5,819 nucleotides of DNA from Methanomicrobiales archaeon (GTDB taxonomy: Archaea > Halobacteriota > Methanomicrobia > Methanomicrobiales > Methanoculleaceae): contig JAAZOW010000340.1 of the NCBI GenBank assembly GCA_012797575.1, positions 1 to 5,819 on the forward strand, given 5' to 3'. The translations under genes were made by a program, and so were the position numbers. The notes under the pieces are model-generated. The model was not told the origin of the DNA. It saw nothing but the letters and a program-made list of their open reading frames with translations, and made no database searches. Positions 5,719 to 5,819 of the stretch are shown in pieces (position 1 is the stretch's first letter; the number at the start of each line of letters is the position of its first letter).

Positions 5719-5819
5719 TCAATACCCGGTCGCGTAGTAGTAGTTGTCCACCTCCACCACGTGCACCGGGACCGTAAAGAGGCCGCTGATGGTCTCATCG
5801 GTCAGGATATCCGCTTTCG
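5719..5819 (-). CDS. C-terminal fragment of a minus-strand gene, possibly a FecE/BtuD-type ABC transporter ATPase
   Basis: Reading the minus strand from the right edge, an open frame of 32 codons ends at TGA (5721-5719). The visible tail contains ILTDETISGLFTVPVHVV and ends DNYYYATGY. The pattern 'ILT-E-I---F-V-V-V' resembles the end of iron-siderophore/cobalamin-type ABC ATPases, where a phrase such as 'VLTEENI..VYGV.V.V' follows the nucleotide-binding domain. No Walker, signature or other catalytic motif is in view, so the family call is tentative. That this is real coding sequence is supported by its open frame, its codon choice (third positions mostly G or C, as in neighbouring genes) and its neat position 36 bp from the convergent wHTH gene. 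Confidence 0.5.
   Translation of the reverse strand, partial: KADILTDETISGLFTVPVHVVEVDNYYYATGY

Overview
The window looks like chromosomal DNA of a GC-rich methanogenic euryarchaeon, most likely Methanomicrobiales (Methanoculleus-like). This rests on three things: an archaeal-type alanyl-tRNA synthetase, a COG1900/DUF39 homocysteine-biosynthesis protein of the kind found in methanogens, and archaeal TATA elements in place of bacterial -10/-35 boxes. The genus is an inference. No mobile element, CRISPR array, tRNA or rRNA was seen.

Layout. Positions 1-1038 (minus strand) hold the N-terminal 346 codons of a DUF39 protein, probably L-aspartate semialdehyde sulfurtransferase, cut by the left edge. 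A 191-bp divergent intergenic region (1039-1229) carries a TATA box for each direction and a 23-bp near-palindrome just upstream of the DUF39 TATA box. On the plus strand there follow a Nif3-like dinuclear-metal protein (1230-1943), a 105-residue SWIM zinc-finger protein joined to it by an ATGA overlap (1940-2257), a 61-bp AT-rich gap, full-length archaeal alaS (2319-5069), and a winged-helix protein with two predicted membrane helices that overlaps the end of alaS by 8 nt (5062-5682). After 36 bp a convergent minus-strand gene enters from the right edge. Only its last 32 codons are visible, and they resemble the tail of a FecE/BtuD-type ABC ATPase.

How the genes fit together. The DUF39 gene belongs to sulfur assimilation (aspartate semialdehyde to homocysteine). 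The plus-strand genes form two tightly packed pairs, nif3-SWIM and alaS-wHTH, which may also be read as one four-gene transcript. alaS is the only plus-strand gene whose function is certain. The Nif3, SWIM and membrane wHTH proteins have recognisable folds but no settled role. The most useful leads are the two overlapping gene pairs and the operator-like palindrome. I did not find an evident new defence, mobile or enzymatic system here.
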